Origin: Basidiobolus meristosporus CBS 931.73
Lineage: Eukaryota; Basidiobolomycota; Basidiobolomycetes; Basidiobolales; Basidiobolaceae
Direction of reading: 5' to 3'
NCBI GenBank assembly: GCA_002104905.1
Contig: MCFE01000276.1
Span: 1 to 64,000 of the forward strand
Length of the DNA stretch: 64,000 nt
In this document: positions 24,766 to 36,568 of the stretch, piece after piece
Layout: each line of letters starts with the position of its first letter
How positions within the stretch are numbered: the first letter of the stretch is position 1
Position numbers and translations under genes: made by a program
The notes under the pieces: generated by a model
The model's database searches: none
Seen by the model: only the letters and a program-made list of their open reading frames with translations
What the model was told of the DNA's origin: nothing

Positions 24766-26429
24766 ATGCACAACGATATGCTGGAAGCAAAAGTGGTTAT
24801 CTTAGGAAGTCAAGGTAACATTCCCCAACCGTTCCTCCTTTTCTTGGCTGGGCCTACCCCTCACACACCCTACCATGTCAGCCGATGGCTCCCTCTAACT
24901 TGCTCGAATCATGCCGTCTCTCACACCGATCATGCCCCTTCGATCAATCTTCTGCCTACCTTGCTAACCCTGTCTAATGTTTACGACTTAGCCGTGGGAA
25001 AGACATCTCTTGTTGTTCGCTATGTTCAAAAGATGTTTTCGCCAAACTGCCCCTCGACCATTGGTGCCTCCTTCATGACAACTAAACTGTAAGTAAGAGC
25101 GAGAGTAGCCCAGAAAGATAGCAAGGGTGAGGTGCCCTTTTGTATTCTCACAGTGACTGTGATATCTCTGCCCTTTATGTGGTCGTCAATCCCCTTCTTC
25201 TCTAAGCGGGTTGGAAGTACAGAAAGAGAGCGGGTGGGTGAGGGTGAGATGAGAGTAATTTATGGAATAGATAGAGTGAGGAGATTCCAAAGGTAGGTGG
25301 GACTCTTAAGAGTCGGGGGTAAACATGCAAGGCTACAGAAAGGGTAGAGTATCCATGCTGTTTGCGCAAACATAATACGACCTGCCAATTCCTTGCCTTT
25401 AACATCGGACACCTTTAGAGTCGTGGACAACTGTAAGGTCAGATTGCAGATATGGGACACCGCTGGCCAGGAACGATTTCGTTCGATGGTAAGTACATCC
25501 ACAAGAACATCTTCATCGCGCATCCTGCATTGTTTGGCTACCAGAAGCTGGATATCTGCGCTCGGAGGCCACGGATGTTCGAGCGAACCACACTCCATAC
25601 AGTATCCCGATCATGCCATTAATCATTTGTTTCCCACAGGCGCCCATGTACTATAGAGGGGTAGGGGCAATTTGCACTTGGCGTCGGATCGTTCCTTATT
25701 GCTAAATGATTCTCCCAAGGCAAACGCGGCGATTATCGTGTACGACATCACCAACCGAAAAAGTTTCGATGAGATAGGAACATGGTTGCAAGGTTAGGGA
25801 TGTTTACAACTACATGTGAGAGTGGTTCCCAATAGCCTCGAAAGTGGAGGTGGTCCCGAAAGGATTTGCACTCTCCTCGACTCCGCCACAAAAGATATGT
25901 GCTTGCGCGAGCTGGATGGTTGGAGGGAACACCCAGTGGTGTAGTTTGCTGCCACAAACAGAGTGTTAACCGCGGTTTTTTGTTACTGGTAGAGTTGGGC
26001 AGAAATATGGCTGAAGATCTAAGTGAGTAGTTTCAGCTGTTAAGAGCTTGTTATTCCAGTTCACTGAGCCTCAATGTGTTCAGTCATTCATATCGTTGGT
26101 AGTAAGTTTGACTTGGCCAACACTCGACGAGAGGTTTCACCAGGCGAGGTGACGGATTTCCTGGAGAAAGTTGTGGGGGCTGGATACACCGTTCACGAAG
26201 TATCTGCCAAGGAGAACGAAGGTGAGAAGTGCAGGCTCTCATTATCTGGTCGCTCAGACAGAACAGCTAACTTTGAGGTGTAGGAGTTGACGAAGTGTTC
26301 ATACAAATAGCCCGTCAACTCGTAGAGAATAAGTTCGAGCTAGAGAGGGCGAGACAGTACAAGACGGACGGAAGTATCTACTTGAACGACGAGGACCAGG
26401 AAACAGCCAAGAGCCGATGCTGTAACTGA
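24766..26429 (+). CDS. Rab-family small GTPase
   Basis: Eight exons: 24766-24814, 24992-25088, 25419-25488, 25640-25660, 25720-25792, 25993-26022, 26084-26221 and 26284-26429; 207 aa. The spliced frame has all G motifs: GSQAVGKT (14-21), the effector loop STIGASF, WDTAGQERFRSM, GSKFDL in place of NKxD, and SAKENEG. It ends SRCCN with two cysteines, the geranylgeranyl site of Rabs. The GASF effector loop and APMYYRGA switch place it near the Rab5/21/22 endosomal group. Exon 4 is only 21 nt and encodes APMYYRG, part of switch II; without it the GTPase would be broken. Phases agree at every junction. The Rab call is certain; the subfamily is tentative. Confidence 0.93.
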
Positions 26430-26844
26430 AGCACTCTAGGCTTCGTGGCTATATGCGTGCGTTGATCTTGAACAATGCTATTTGAAGGATTTTGCGTAGC
26501 TGTTCGCCATGCACCAATCACATCAAGATCTGAGTGGCTACTGTGTAAATAACTGTTAGATAGTGATCCTTCATTTGCTCAGCTTGTACAACGGTTCAGT
26601 CATAACATTGTGTTTAATCTTCTACCCTAGAGGGCTTTGTATATCTATGGATATAAACGCTTTATTAAATCTGTCGCTTAACCAACCGCACCATGTACAT
26701 GAATTCGCGAAAGTTGAATGCTTGCTGAGGAAGCAACGAAGATCGATATAATATATGTAAGTACGCACGTGGTAGAGGATGGAGTGCCTCTACTCGACTA
26801 TATGCAGGAAGACGGGTATTCTTGAACTGTATGGCGGTGGAGGC
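26430..26844. other. Short 3'-3' gap between Rab and glutaredoxin-like genes
   Basis: 415 bp carrying both 3' UTRs. Nothing else is seen. Confidence 0.4.
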
Positions 26845-27181
26845 CTACTCGTTCATCCTTTTCTTCAGCTGCTCGGCCAGTTTGGTTTCGTCCACTGCAT
26901 GCATCAGGATCTCTTCTCCATTCAAATGCACCACCGGTATATCAAACGTGTATTTTTCCCAGCGTTTTTTGTGTTCGGGTTGGTGAATGTCCACCTCCTG
27001 GAATTCGAAGGGAATCTAGAAGGCAAGTTCGAGTGAGCTACGCTGAGACCTGGGGGAACATAGAGTCGCTAAGCCCGGCACTTACCGCCCTTCTGACGTT
27101 TAGAATGGATTCCTTGGCCTCGTGACAGAGGCCACACCCCTTGGAGCCGAAAAGTGTCAGAAGCAGGCGTTTGGAGGACAT
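26845..27181 (-). CDS. Glutaredoxin-like small thioredoxin-fold protein (YDR286C / C5orf63 type)
   Basis: Two exons, 27181-27086 and 27015-26845, are joined over a 69-bp intron (GTAAGT...CTAG), giving 88 aa. The protein begins with a beta strand (RLLLTLF), then the redox motif GCGLC (CxxC), an alpha helix (HEAKESIL), FEFQEVDI, YTFDIPVVHLNGEEIL with the cis-Pro of the thioredoxin fold, and a C-terminal helix. This is the Pfam DUF836 pattern of small glutaredoxin-like proteins; yeast YDR286C and human C5orf63 have the same size. The substrate is unknown. The frame is open upstream of the chosen ATG (to 27301), with a possible in-frame Met and a basic-hydroxylated segment, so a longer mitochondrial form is possible. 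Confidence 0.85.
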
Positions 27182-29175
27182 GGCACAGGGGAGTTTCCGT
27201 GTGGACAGAGAGCGGGTGGGGAAAAGTTGATTGAACCTGGGCTGGTGATGCACTTCCTTAAATACCTTGGGTGGCAAATCCATCCCATTGATCCCGGTCA
27301 CAACTGCTAATCAAACTTCATTTGTAATCTGGATTAAATCCCTTTCTAGCCTCAATCTAGACATATGAGATCCACCCAGGATGGTGTTTGATCCGAATTT
27401 CATTTCAACTGGTCTTGATGCATGGAATCAACACGACGAGGCAAGCCTGCGTATGGTCATCCATGGCTGATGATTGCCAATGCCGACCAGTGATTAGACA
27501 GCCTTGATGTCGATCAGATGCTATGAAAGTCGCGACGGAAGGATGTGCAAGCGTCCAGCAGAATGCGGCCCAGCCGTGCCCAGGCCCGAAGATGCTGGAG
27601 ATCAAGTGAAGGAAAATAGATGGGGTTTTTGGGGATTGTCAAGGCCGCCAGCCGAGGCACAGCGATGTTTCCGATCATCGAGCTAAGTTCCCCTGTGCGC
27701 AGATTGGACTCCAAGGCGGCATGGCAAACTTGTGCCACCTCGGGTTCTATGCACTATATGACCGTATATTCAATCCCAGCCCCCGCTAGTTGGCGCAGCA
27801 GCAGTCGGTTAGTCCCTACTTCCCCGCTCCAGAAAGTCGATATGTTTCATATGCCCCTTGAGAAACGGCTTGGATCGACCACCATCGACGGACAAGCAGC
27901 CGGTAGAATACCTACTGAGCTACGGATTCTCCCGAGGGCACTGGTTTCAAGATCTGTGGACATTTTTGGCAGGAGAAATGGGCGCCTATTTGATTCGCAC
28001 TGCCATTTGTGTGACGCTGGTCCTTATGGTTGCTAGATTGATGGGAAATTTCGGTGGAGTAACCTGCCAAGCGGCTATTCCTGAGAACCGATTGGTGTGG
28101 GCAGCATCTCCTCGGCTTCAAGGGTCCAGCGTAGTAGCACCCTAGGGGACGGAGAAATAGCATGGCTCCAATCTGGTAGGTATCAGTGCCAGTGATTGCT
28201 CCGTTCACCGCACCGAGCGCAAGAATGCCAGTCACTGTGTCCCATCCCATCCCAAACGCGCCGTCCTGGAAGTTGCCGATGTGAATCTCCCTGCAATCAT
28301 GCTTCGGAGTGGTCCTTCCAAAAACATCCACGATCTCGTTTCCACCAAACATCTCCCTTCCATGCCATAACCGGAGTGTTCGAAGAGCCTTGAGCCAGTG
28401 CTTGTGCCACTGTGGCCTCATCCTGTGCCAATTGTTGGGTCGCTTTGGCTTGGACGGCAACTACGCGGCCTACCAGATATATCTGGGATCCGCCTGGCCA
28501 AACCTAGCTGTTGAACACTTCAAGTAATGGTCCCGGATGTCTTCACGCTGCTGTTTCAAGCGCAGGTTGGTCAACGCTATACGATAACGGCAGGCCTCTC
28601 AGATCTCTCTGCTCGCTGATTGGCCTTTGTCCTTGGAATCGCTGCAAAATCCTAGAATTCAATGCCGGCGATGGATCCAGCGATGCTTATCCACAAAAGG
28701 TTCGTTGATGGTTGGTCATATGATCAGCACCTCGATAAGGTTTCAATTGAGCCGAAAAGGGAATGCGAGGGAGTGGAGACGCCCACAGCACATGCCATTT
28801 ATCTTCCACAACGCTGGTGGAGCTCTATTCCACGATGCTCTGATGAATGAGGGGTTATATGGCTTACCTAGAGCAAAGCAAAGGCGAACCGTATTGAGCT
28901 ACAAGTTGTTGATTAAGACTTGGGGTATTTGCTAGATGCTTGTTTATTTGGCTCAAACCGCGACCCATTCCTACGAGTTCTATGACATTTGTAAGGGCCG
29001 TCGCTTGGCTGAGGTATAAAGAGTTCCTGTCGAGCTAGTTATGTATCTCTCTTGTTAATCGGTAAATATGGACAGTATACACAATACTTGTTGAAGGCAA
29101 GTGCTTCAGTTTGGTCACTAATAATAAGAATATGCACGAAGCCAAGACCTCTGGAGGGTTAGAGTGTTCAAGCAG
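27182..29175. other. Intergenic, nothing recognised
   Basis: 2 kb with only short overlapping frames on both strands (for example 27912-28460 -, 27620-28036 +) that show no domain, signal or conserved motif. No repeats are shared with the transposon region. Confidence 0.35.
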
Positions 29176-30899
29176 CTACGCAGATCTGTAGAAGAATCTA
29201 AGAAAGCGATGAGTATCCATCGTGAAGGAGGTTCACATTCACTCACTTACCTGCTGAAGGTGCAAGCAGCCAAGAAGATCATAAGGAAAGATATTGTGGC
29301 TGGAATCTTGAACAGCTGAGGATCGCTCCAGATCATGGTCAGCAGAAACTGGCCGAGGTCGAACAGATTGCACAGGGTGAAATGCCATCCGTGAATTAGT
29401 CCCGTCTGCGAGTTGGTCACATTTTCTTGGAGAATCTGCATCTGGCTGAGGTCGAATATCCACACACACATTCTTGAGAGTGATATGCCTGCGATGAGCA
29501 GCACTCCAGTAAACCAGCTTTGATAGATGAAGAATGAGCAAATCACTGGTATCAACGCAAGCCACTCCAATATCAACGAAACCTGGGCTGTCTTCATCAG
29601 GCCCCAGCGTCGTGACATAAGAGGCATCAGGAACGTCCCAACAATGGCTAGCAGAGTCATGATACTGCGCATGCCTCCAATGTGCGAGTCCGAATAGCCT
29701 TTCCATTTGAGCCAGGATACCATGGTACCTGCGATACTCAAGACCGACATGTAGATCATTGCGTAGGAGAGGGACACTAGGAGCAATGTAAGCAATGGGA
29801 AGGCCACACCAATATGGATGGATCGTCTCACCTGCAAATATCGGATGGTTGTAATAGATCAGCCAGTCTCTATACACACGCTTGAAATAGGAGGTATGAT
29901 GCTTGTGATTACGGCTTAGGGTGTCACTCGGGTCCTCATCAGCGCCACTCATATCATCGCCAGTAGGAACACCCAGATAATGGCCTACCATGAGCTCCTT
30001 GTCCTCTGACAAGCAAGGGATGCAGTCGTACACTTTCTGGATCAGATGCAGCTCCAGGAACATGGAGATGGCCGACCAGAAGCCGATGAAGAGAACGCAA
30101 AACCTGGGCGATTGCGCGGCGACGACGAATCCGAACATCAGCGGTGTAACCATCTTGCTGACGAGCTCGATGCGTCGCATGATTGAGTTGACGCCTAAAC
30201 AGACGCGGCCATTGAGTATGGGTCCCTCACGAAGTCATCCTGAAAATACTTACGAGTCAAGACTGCCGAGTTGGATTGGGCCATCATGACAAGCCAGTCC
30301 TTTTCGACGACTATGCTGACCCCCACGCTAGACAGTTTCAACGCCCCCCCTGTCGCCACTATCAGGCCGAAGATGGTGTAGCACAGAGGCTTAGCATCCT
30401 CGGGAATCGCCTCATAGTCGAAGTACGTGAAGAGTACCAGGAATCCAAGCGAGGCCAAGACGTTGCTGATTCTCTTGACCGGGATAAGAGTCCTAATCGC
30501 TATGGAACAAGAAAAGTTAGAACGCGGGATGCGAGGGACGTACACTCCAAATGGGCTACCTTGAAGCCTCGCGGTGCAATCAATCCACTTGCCAACTACA
30601 CTGCTGAACAGGATGCCGGACGCAGTGAATACAAACCCATACAATGAGGAGGGGAGTAGCGTGTCCTTGAAGATATCCATGATAAACACGAAGGTGGCGA
30701 ATTCGAAGAACCTATCATTCCAAGTGCTTCGACGGAGGTGGGTTAGCGGCGGTTGAAGTGAACACTGGGGAAGAGCGACAGCTTACTTGAAGAAATGGTA
30801 CAGATAGAGCCAAGCGTAGGGAAGGTTGGCTGCTACGGCCTCTCTGGTGCGACTTTGCAGTAAAGCGGTGCTTTCCTCTTGTCTTGGGGTATTCTCCAT
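29176..30899 (-). CDS. Ferroportin-type iron exporter (SLC40A family)
   Basis: Six exons, 30899-30787, 30711-30560, 30499-30254, 30194-29832, 29776-29251 and 29197-29176, give 473 aa. Spliced landmarks of ferroportin are FFEFATFVF, a first-lobe span SLYGFVFTASGILFSSVVGKW, EKDWLVMMA, the VNSIMRRIELVSKMVTPL segment, YYNHPIF, a SYAMIYMSVLSIAGTMVSWL span, KGYSDSHIGGMRS, GLIHGWHFTLCNLFDLGQF and the final IPATISFLMIFLAACTF span, consistent with the two-lobed 12-span carrier. The family exports Fe(II), and in some organisms Ni or Co, across plasma or vacuolar membranes. Five introns of 55-75 bp keep phase. The final exon is tiny (22 nt, or 10 nt if the nearer AG is used) and encodes only the last residues; without it the frame stops within the donor. 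Confident family call; direction and metal in this fungus are unknown. Confidence 0.9.
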
Positions 30900-31888
30900 G
30901 GCGCAAACCAGAACAAGCTGCGTTGGTCAACCAATGGCCAACTTATTAACTGGTATTCACTATGGGACCCTAACTGCTGGTAATGGCACCATGAGGTGGC
31001 CAAACATGACAATTGGTACTCCTGAATACTCCAGGTGATTGCCAACCCACCTGGCCGACCCACATGATTGGATGTTGTCTGCTAGATCAATCTAAGCAAT
31101 ACAATATAATCAGTGGATTTTTCATGCACTTCCGTGGCTTCGCACATCTCCATGTGTATCACACACCTGTGATACATTCGTCTGATGTCCCACTTCGGTT
31201 GCTCACCAAGCTTAGTAACCGCTTAGTGAGGAATGTGCATCGACCTGGGTTGCCCACATGCTGCCGACTGGAGCCGTTGTGGCTGATATACGGACATTCT
31301 GCGAGTAGCACATGGCGCTTCACCTACAAGGGTGTATTCATGCATCGTAGGAACAGGCGGTAGGTCTAATGAAATTCCCGCTCACTACTCTGCCACAGGG
31401 ACGGGTGTGATACGTCATTTTGTGCCAACTCAATCTTGAAAATCCCGTCGCGGTTCCCGTAAACCCGATCCCATATCGGGTCTGCCAGACTCGTTTGCCC
31501 AATAAATCTGCCCAACCGTATCCTCCATTTGCCTAGTGGAAGCACTCGATGAGACCGACCTCCCACTGTGGTGCTTCTTGTTACGTTGTTGATCTCTCTC
31601 TATCTTCCAAGCTCATGCCACCGGGTTTCATTCAGTCAAGTTGCCAGAATTGATGCTCCATTGTGAGTCTGATGGCTGCCTACTACGGCTTAGTCAAATA
31701 TGTGCCTGGGTTCTCTACCCTCTAGGGGCTTCACCAAGCTCAACTGGTGGTTCTCTCTTGCCGGAATAAAGCAACCGAACATCTTGTAGAGCTTGCTTGC
31801 AGTCATAGCAAGAATGCTTTGTGGGAGGTCCTAGGGAGCTATTTGAGTGATGCGGGGTCATTGAGGGTTGTAGCTGGTTAGTGACTAA
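30900..31888. other. Right border of the gene island
   Basis: Contains the upstream region of the ferroportin gene and about 900 bp in which I recognise nothing. The first copia LTR starts at 31889, where CpG becomes visibly rare. Confidence 0.4.
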
Positions 31889-32225
31889 TGTTGTAAAAGT
31901 TTTGGAGATATTGGAAGTGATTGGCAGAACAAGTGGATGCTGTGGTTTCACTTAATGCTTTGTTGAGAGTCAAAGTGGTATTTGTACTTTTACATAGCCT
32001 TGGCAAACACGCAGAATATTTTTCGAAAGGTCCCTAAAGCATGTGCGCAAAGCTTGGGGACGTTTGGGCATCTTCGAGGATTTTCTTGTCCTTGGTACAT
32101 TGTATTTTGGTAAAATGTTCTAGGCGGATCCCAACAGCAAACTTAGGCGAGATATTCTTGGACTTGTAGTCTATGGTCTCAGTGACTAAGCTAATGGAGT
32201 ATCCGGTACAACCATGAGATTAACA
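31889..32225 (-). repeat. Copia LTR (minus orientation)
   Basis: 337 bp, TGTTGTAAAAG at the left and TTAACA at the right, matching the 973-1304 LTR in reverse complement. The adjoining right flank is the 3' end of copia pol, as expected for a 3' LTR of a minus-strand element. Confidence 0.8.
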
Positions 32226-32717
32226 GTATTCCCACTTAACTTAATGCTCATATTGACTAGGCATAACTGTGATCTAATATATTCCAACTTGTCTCACACT
32301 AATGGTTTTGTAAGTATATCTGCAGTTATTTCACCAGCTGGGTAGTAATCTAAGGCTATCCTCTGTATCTTCCTAGATGACATGACACCTGACCTATATT
32401 TATATAGTTCAAGCACAAAAACTGGGATCTCTGCCAAATAAACTATATCATTGATTGTGCTGAAATATAGTGGTAAGAAAGTTTTCATTGAAGCTCAAGC
32501 CTTTAAAATGCTTTCTTCACCACATTACTGCTTTTGTAGCCATACATGCTGCTATATCTTGCACTTCTGTAGTGGAAAGACCCACAGTCAGTTGCTTTCT
32601 AGAATTTTATGAGATGGCCCCTTGATGATAATTGAAGGTATGGCCTACAATAGATTTTCTACTTTCTAGATACTTTGCCCAATCTGCATCAGGATATTGT
32701 AAATGTTCATGTCCTAA
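32226..32717 (-). pseudogene. Copia RNase H relic
   Basis: Read on the minus strand, with stops and shifts, it gives the copia 3' end in order: ADW-type block, GAIS-NSRKQ, LSTTE, MATKAVMW and ITADILTKPL. It ends about 10 bp before the LTR at 32225 and breaks off at about 32717, where it meets LTR sequence. Confidence 0.8.
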
Positions 32718-33788
32718 AATGTAAAAGTAGCATGGATACTTTGGCCAGGTCTTGGCAAAACAAGATAATGCACCATGTTTAGGAAGGTCCTAAGAACATG
32801 GGTGCAAAGTTTGGGGCTGTTGAGACAACCTTGAGAAATCTCATGTTCCAGGCACCTGAGACTTTGGTGAATATATTCAGGTAAGTCCCATCAGTAATTT
32901 GGCCAATATTGTTTAAGATTTGTGGGAAATATTTCAATTAGATCCCACCAAGGAACTTGGTCAGTATTCTCCAAGATTAATAGGTAATAATCTAAGTTAC
33001 CAAGTCTGGTCAGTGTTGAGGTGTGATTGCATATTTATACAACACTCCCACTCAACTAAGGGTTTAAATCAACTAGTCCCAAATGTGATCTGAAGTACAT
33101 GAATTCTGTTCTAACCAGTAAGTTTTAAGAGTCTGAGAGATATTAGAAGTGATTGGAACAACAAGTAGATTATGTGGTTCTTACTCAATAATTTGTTGAA
33201 TATAAAGGTGATATTTACACCTTTAGATAGTCTTGGCAAAACAATCAGACAGAATATGCTTGGGAAGGTTCCCAGAACATGTGTGCAAAGATTAGGGTTG
33301 TTAAGACAACTTTCAGAAATTTTATGTTCTGGGTACCTGATGTTTGGTGAAGGTATCCTGAGCAAATCCTAACAAGGAGTTTGATCAGTATTCTCTGAGA
33401 TTTGTAGGTAATGATCTAAGCCTTCCAGACTTAATGGTTAGATCTATCCAACTTTTCAGCAGAGGGAAAACTTTCAGCAATGGCCATAGTAGACTTGCAG
33501 AGAATGACAGCTTAGGGCTCATCACCAGTTGTAGGAATTGTGGACAATTGGAAATGATTGGGAGAGCAAGTAGATTATGTGGTTTTCACTTTACGCTTTA
33601 CTGAAGCTTCACTGAATGTAAAAGCAGTAATTATACTTTTGCATTTGCTGGGGTGCCTGATGTTTTGGTGAGAATATTCCAAGTAAATCCCAACAAGGAG
33701 TTTGGTCAGTACTCTCTAGATTTATAGGTAATTATTCAAGTTACCAAGTCAGGTGAATACTCTGGTGATGTTAGAAACTTTTACAACA
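32718..33788 (-). repeat. Patchwork of truncated copia LTRs and gag/pol ends
   Basis: Four pieces of the same copia family lie in minus orientation. A partial LTR (32718-33044) adjoins the last copia pol codons (33045-33119). Then comes a second partial LTR (33120-about 33424), a gag 5' end with the primer-site motif (about 33425-33526), and a third LTR with an internal deletion (about 33527-33788). Boundaries come from alignment by eye to the 36001 copy and are good to about 10 bp. The order means at least two elements recombined or inserted into each other. Confidence 0.7.
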
Positions 33789-33829
33789 TTGCTCCTACGG
33801 TAAGGGATTCCTGACAAGTTGGACACCAT

Positions 33830-34720
33830 GCAATGTTTCTAATCCCCATGAGAAATAACTTGGTCCTGCAGGTGGATCCAATCAGGATCAGCTGTCAAGA
33901 TCCTGCATTGAGGCTGTCACAATGCTGGCACCTTGGAATTAATGACCCTCTTTACAATCTTATGACAGAATAGTTCTGGGGTTTTGCTGATTCTACTGCT
34001 AAATTAGTAAATAGACTTGACAGCAATTAAGCAGTCCTTTGATGGGATTTCAATGATATTTGAACAGTCTCATGGTGGTCTATGCTTATTTGAGCACACC
34101 CAACCAGCCAGTACATGCAAACACAATATATTGAAAAAACTTGATGGTATTTCAATGGCCTAGATGCAGTCATCTGTTGGCATTGTAGCAGCAGTACAGC
34201 TGCCTAGAGCTAGTCCTATGTAATACTATCATACCAATTTATAAAATGGAATTCTCTATTGTTACCTCCCCTTGCACCATTCATATATTGCTTTGCAGTA
34301 TCACCCCAATTTATTTGCCTACCCATTACTACAGTGGATTTTGCACTTATAGTTTGAATCAAAAGAAACTATGGCCTCCTGCTTAGTAACCTCTACATAC
34401 ATGTTTACCCACTGCAATTGATGCACTTCTATCACCTCAACTTTATGGCTTTCAGTGTAATACTTGCAAAGTTGCCATAACCTTGTATTGCTGGTAACAT
34501 ATACATCCTCCAAACATATGTACAGCTGCCACCACTTTTGCCATGAAAAGCTCCTGAATATCTGAAAAGAACCTTTTGGTAATTGGCCGGTAGACTTGTT
34601 CCATTGTACCATGCCAGGGCAAATGGCGCTATCTGTGGTTGCAGAGAACAATTGGGCGCATTATTGTAGCTACCAGTAGGCAGAATAGCTCTTGGACAAT
34701 TTTGCATTATGTGGGACAAT
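33830..34720 (-). pseudogene. 3' part of a Tnp2-type CACTA transposon
   Basis: The stretch matches, in reverse complement, the region 53090-53920 that follows the CACTA transposase at 50-52.6 kb. It includes a frame at 34319-34651 with SFSWQKWWQLYICLEDVYV, which reads YSWQKWQQPSICLQDVYV in the + copy. A conserved GGATCCACCTGCAGGAC-like block at about 33869 pairs with 53905-53930. It lacks the transposase core, so it is a truncated copy. Confidence 0.55.
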
Positions 34721-35340
34721 CTTGCACACTATGACACAATCTGACACAATGAGGTTGGCACAGATGATTGTGTCAGCTTGCAATCTTGCATCATATATGA
34801 AATTGGAGACCACTATTGTGGTAGGTAAAATCCAGTATTTGGATATGTTTCTTTAAGGTCAATGGAAATAAATGTGTATCACACTATAAGCTACACTCAC
34901 AGCCCAAGTGTTCATTGTCAGTCAGTTCACCAGAAGTAACTTGCTGATGATAAGGTGTAACAGCACTTGCAGAACTTGATATGTTGGCATGTCCCTTGTC
35001 TAAGTATAATCTGATGTTACATGTTGATGCAACTTGGCCTGCTCCAATGAACTTAGGTCTAAATGAGCAGTTTGGCAAGTTCTGGTAGTTGGCATCAACC
35101 TGATCTTATATGAAGCACATATGAAAACTAATGTGATTGTTGAATTTTCCATAAATTATGCATAATGCATCTTGACTTGCATTGACACAGATCAGATCAC
35201 ATCAATTGCGGATTTCCTATTTTATTATAGACTTGTGAGTAAATCATCAATAAAATTGCCAAGTAATTGTTTGAGGATGATGTTGCAATATAATGATGGG
35301 ATACATAGCAATTGATGAAGATTTGATCATAATGCATGGA
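34721..35340. repeat. Unidentified repeat fragment
   Basis: The part at 34865-35000 shares two blocks with 63195-64000: ATCACACTATAA with a TACACT follow-up, and GTCATTGTCAGTCAGTTC-type sequence. The minus frame there reads HQQVTSGELTDN and HQQVSSGELTDN respectively. It is a repeat family of unknown nature, here with an internal deletion. The rest is AT-rich with nothing recognised. Confidence 0.45.
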
Positions 35341-35344
35341 AAAT

Positions 35345-35960
35345 CAGATAAATTAAGCTGATTGCACCAAACCAATCCAATTCACATAAACTTGAGTACC
35401 TATCAGCTTTTTATTGCATACACATCTAAATGGCCTTTTCTCATCAATCCCATCACTACCACTGGATTTCCTTTTGACACATTGGAGGAGATCTATACCA
35501 AGTAAGGTGGAAAATCTACCCCAATCTACTAAAGGAGATCCTTTGTTAAGCTTCTCTGCTATTACAAGAATTATTGCCCTACAAGGTTTGATCTCACAAT
35601 CCATGCCAACAAAGTCCTAGAAGCTTCTATTCCCAGCTGACAGCAATGGAGAACCACCTTGCAGAGGGTATGAATGACTTAGAGCAAGCTTGGAGTACTA
35701 GGTTCAGAAGCTCTAAGAGACTTCCATATCCAGGAGTGCTGAGCAACAGGTTCCATATCAGGAGTACTTTGGGTACCTTCCCAGTCAGGATTAACAGACC
35801 TTCTAGAAGGCAGAGGCCCTTTAATTCTTGCAAATACAAGGCACATTGGGTGATGTTTCAAGCACTCTCTGACCTTGAGGGTAACATCATCTGGTTTAGT
35901 AGGCCATTTGCTGGAAGTAGGCATGACAAAGCACTCTGGGAAGAGAATTGTTGTATCTAA
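35345..35960 (+). pseudogene. PIF/Harbinger-type (DDE_Tnp_4) transposase relic
   Basis: The C-terminal 60 codons are clear: INRPSRRQRPF, KYKAHWVMFQALSDLEGNI, then RPFAGSRHDKALWEE, which is the second-Asp block (G-S-x-HD) of Harbinger/IS5-like DDE nucleases. Upstream there are stops and shifts but a recognisable helical N-terminal region. It ends without the last Glu domain, about 40 bp before the next copia LTR. Confidence 0.7.
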
Positions 35961-36000
35961 GAGAAAAGTGTGAAAAAACTCTTGAATGAGTTAACTGCGC

Positions 36001-36346
36001 TGTAAAAATATATAAATCCACCTATGTATTCACCTAACTTAGTGACTTAGATCATTACCTGCAAATTCTAGAGAATACTGACCAAGTTCCTTATTGGGAT
36101 TCACTTAGAATATTTCACCAAAATTTCAGGTACCAAGAACATGAAAATTAGATAAGTTGTCCAAACAGTCCCAAACTTTGTACACATGTTCATGGGACCT
36201 TCCTAGGCCTATGCTACATGCTTGTTATGCCAAGACCATGCAAAAGTATAAATACTACTTTTTGATTCAATAAATCATTAAGTGAAAACCTCCTATTCTA
36301 GTTGTCCTCCCAAATCACTTCCAGTATCTCCAAGACTCTTACAACA
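36001..36346 (+). repeat. 5' LTR of the copia element split by the chromovirus
   Basis: 346 bp, family ends TGTAAAA...CTTACAACA, with AATAAATCATT inside (about 36269). It is followed at once by a primer-binding site and the gag ATG. Confidence 0.85.
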
Positions 36347-36358
36347 GGTTATGAGCCC
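36347..36358 (+). promoter_or_regulatory. Copia primer-binding site, half-tRNA type
   Basis: GGTTATGAGCCC abuts the LTR end. Eukaryotic initiator-Met tRNA has CAUAACC around the anticodon; its complement GGTTATGGGCCC matches at 11 of 12 positions. The same block (GGTCATGAGCC, GGTGATGAGCCC in reverse) follows the minus-strand LTRs at 62395 and about 33527. Confidence 0.7.
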
Positions 36359-36377
36359 CAAGCTGTCACTCTCAGCA

Positions 36378-36563
36378 ATGTCCACTACTGCTATTACTGG
36401 GATTTTTCCCTCTGCTGAAAAGTTGAATGGTTCCAACTACCAAGTGTGGAGGGTGAAGATGAAGATGCTGCTATGAGAAAGAGGCCTTTAGGATATTGTT
36501 ATGGGAGAAGAATGCCCTCCTAAAAATGTGCGAGATGAATTCTTAAAGTACCAGAAGAAAGAA
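36378..36563 (+). pseudogene. Copia gag, 5' fragment before the chromovirus insertion
   Basis: ATG at 36378 opens a copia-type gag (KLNGSNYQVWRVKMKMLL), with a TGA and other stops soon after. It stops at the CAATG target site (36564-36568) and resumes at 43294 with CAYNCICLNV in the matching frame. Confidence 0.85.
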
Positions 36564-36568
36564 CAATG

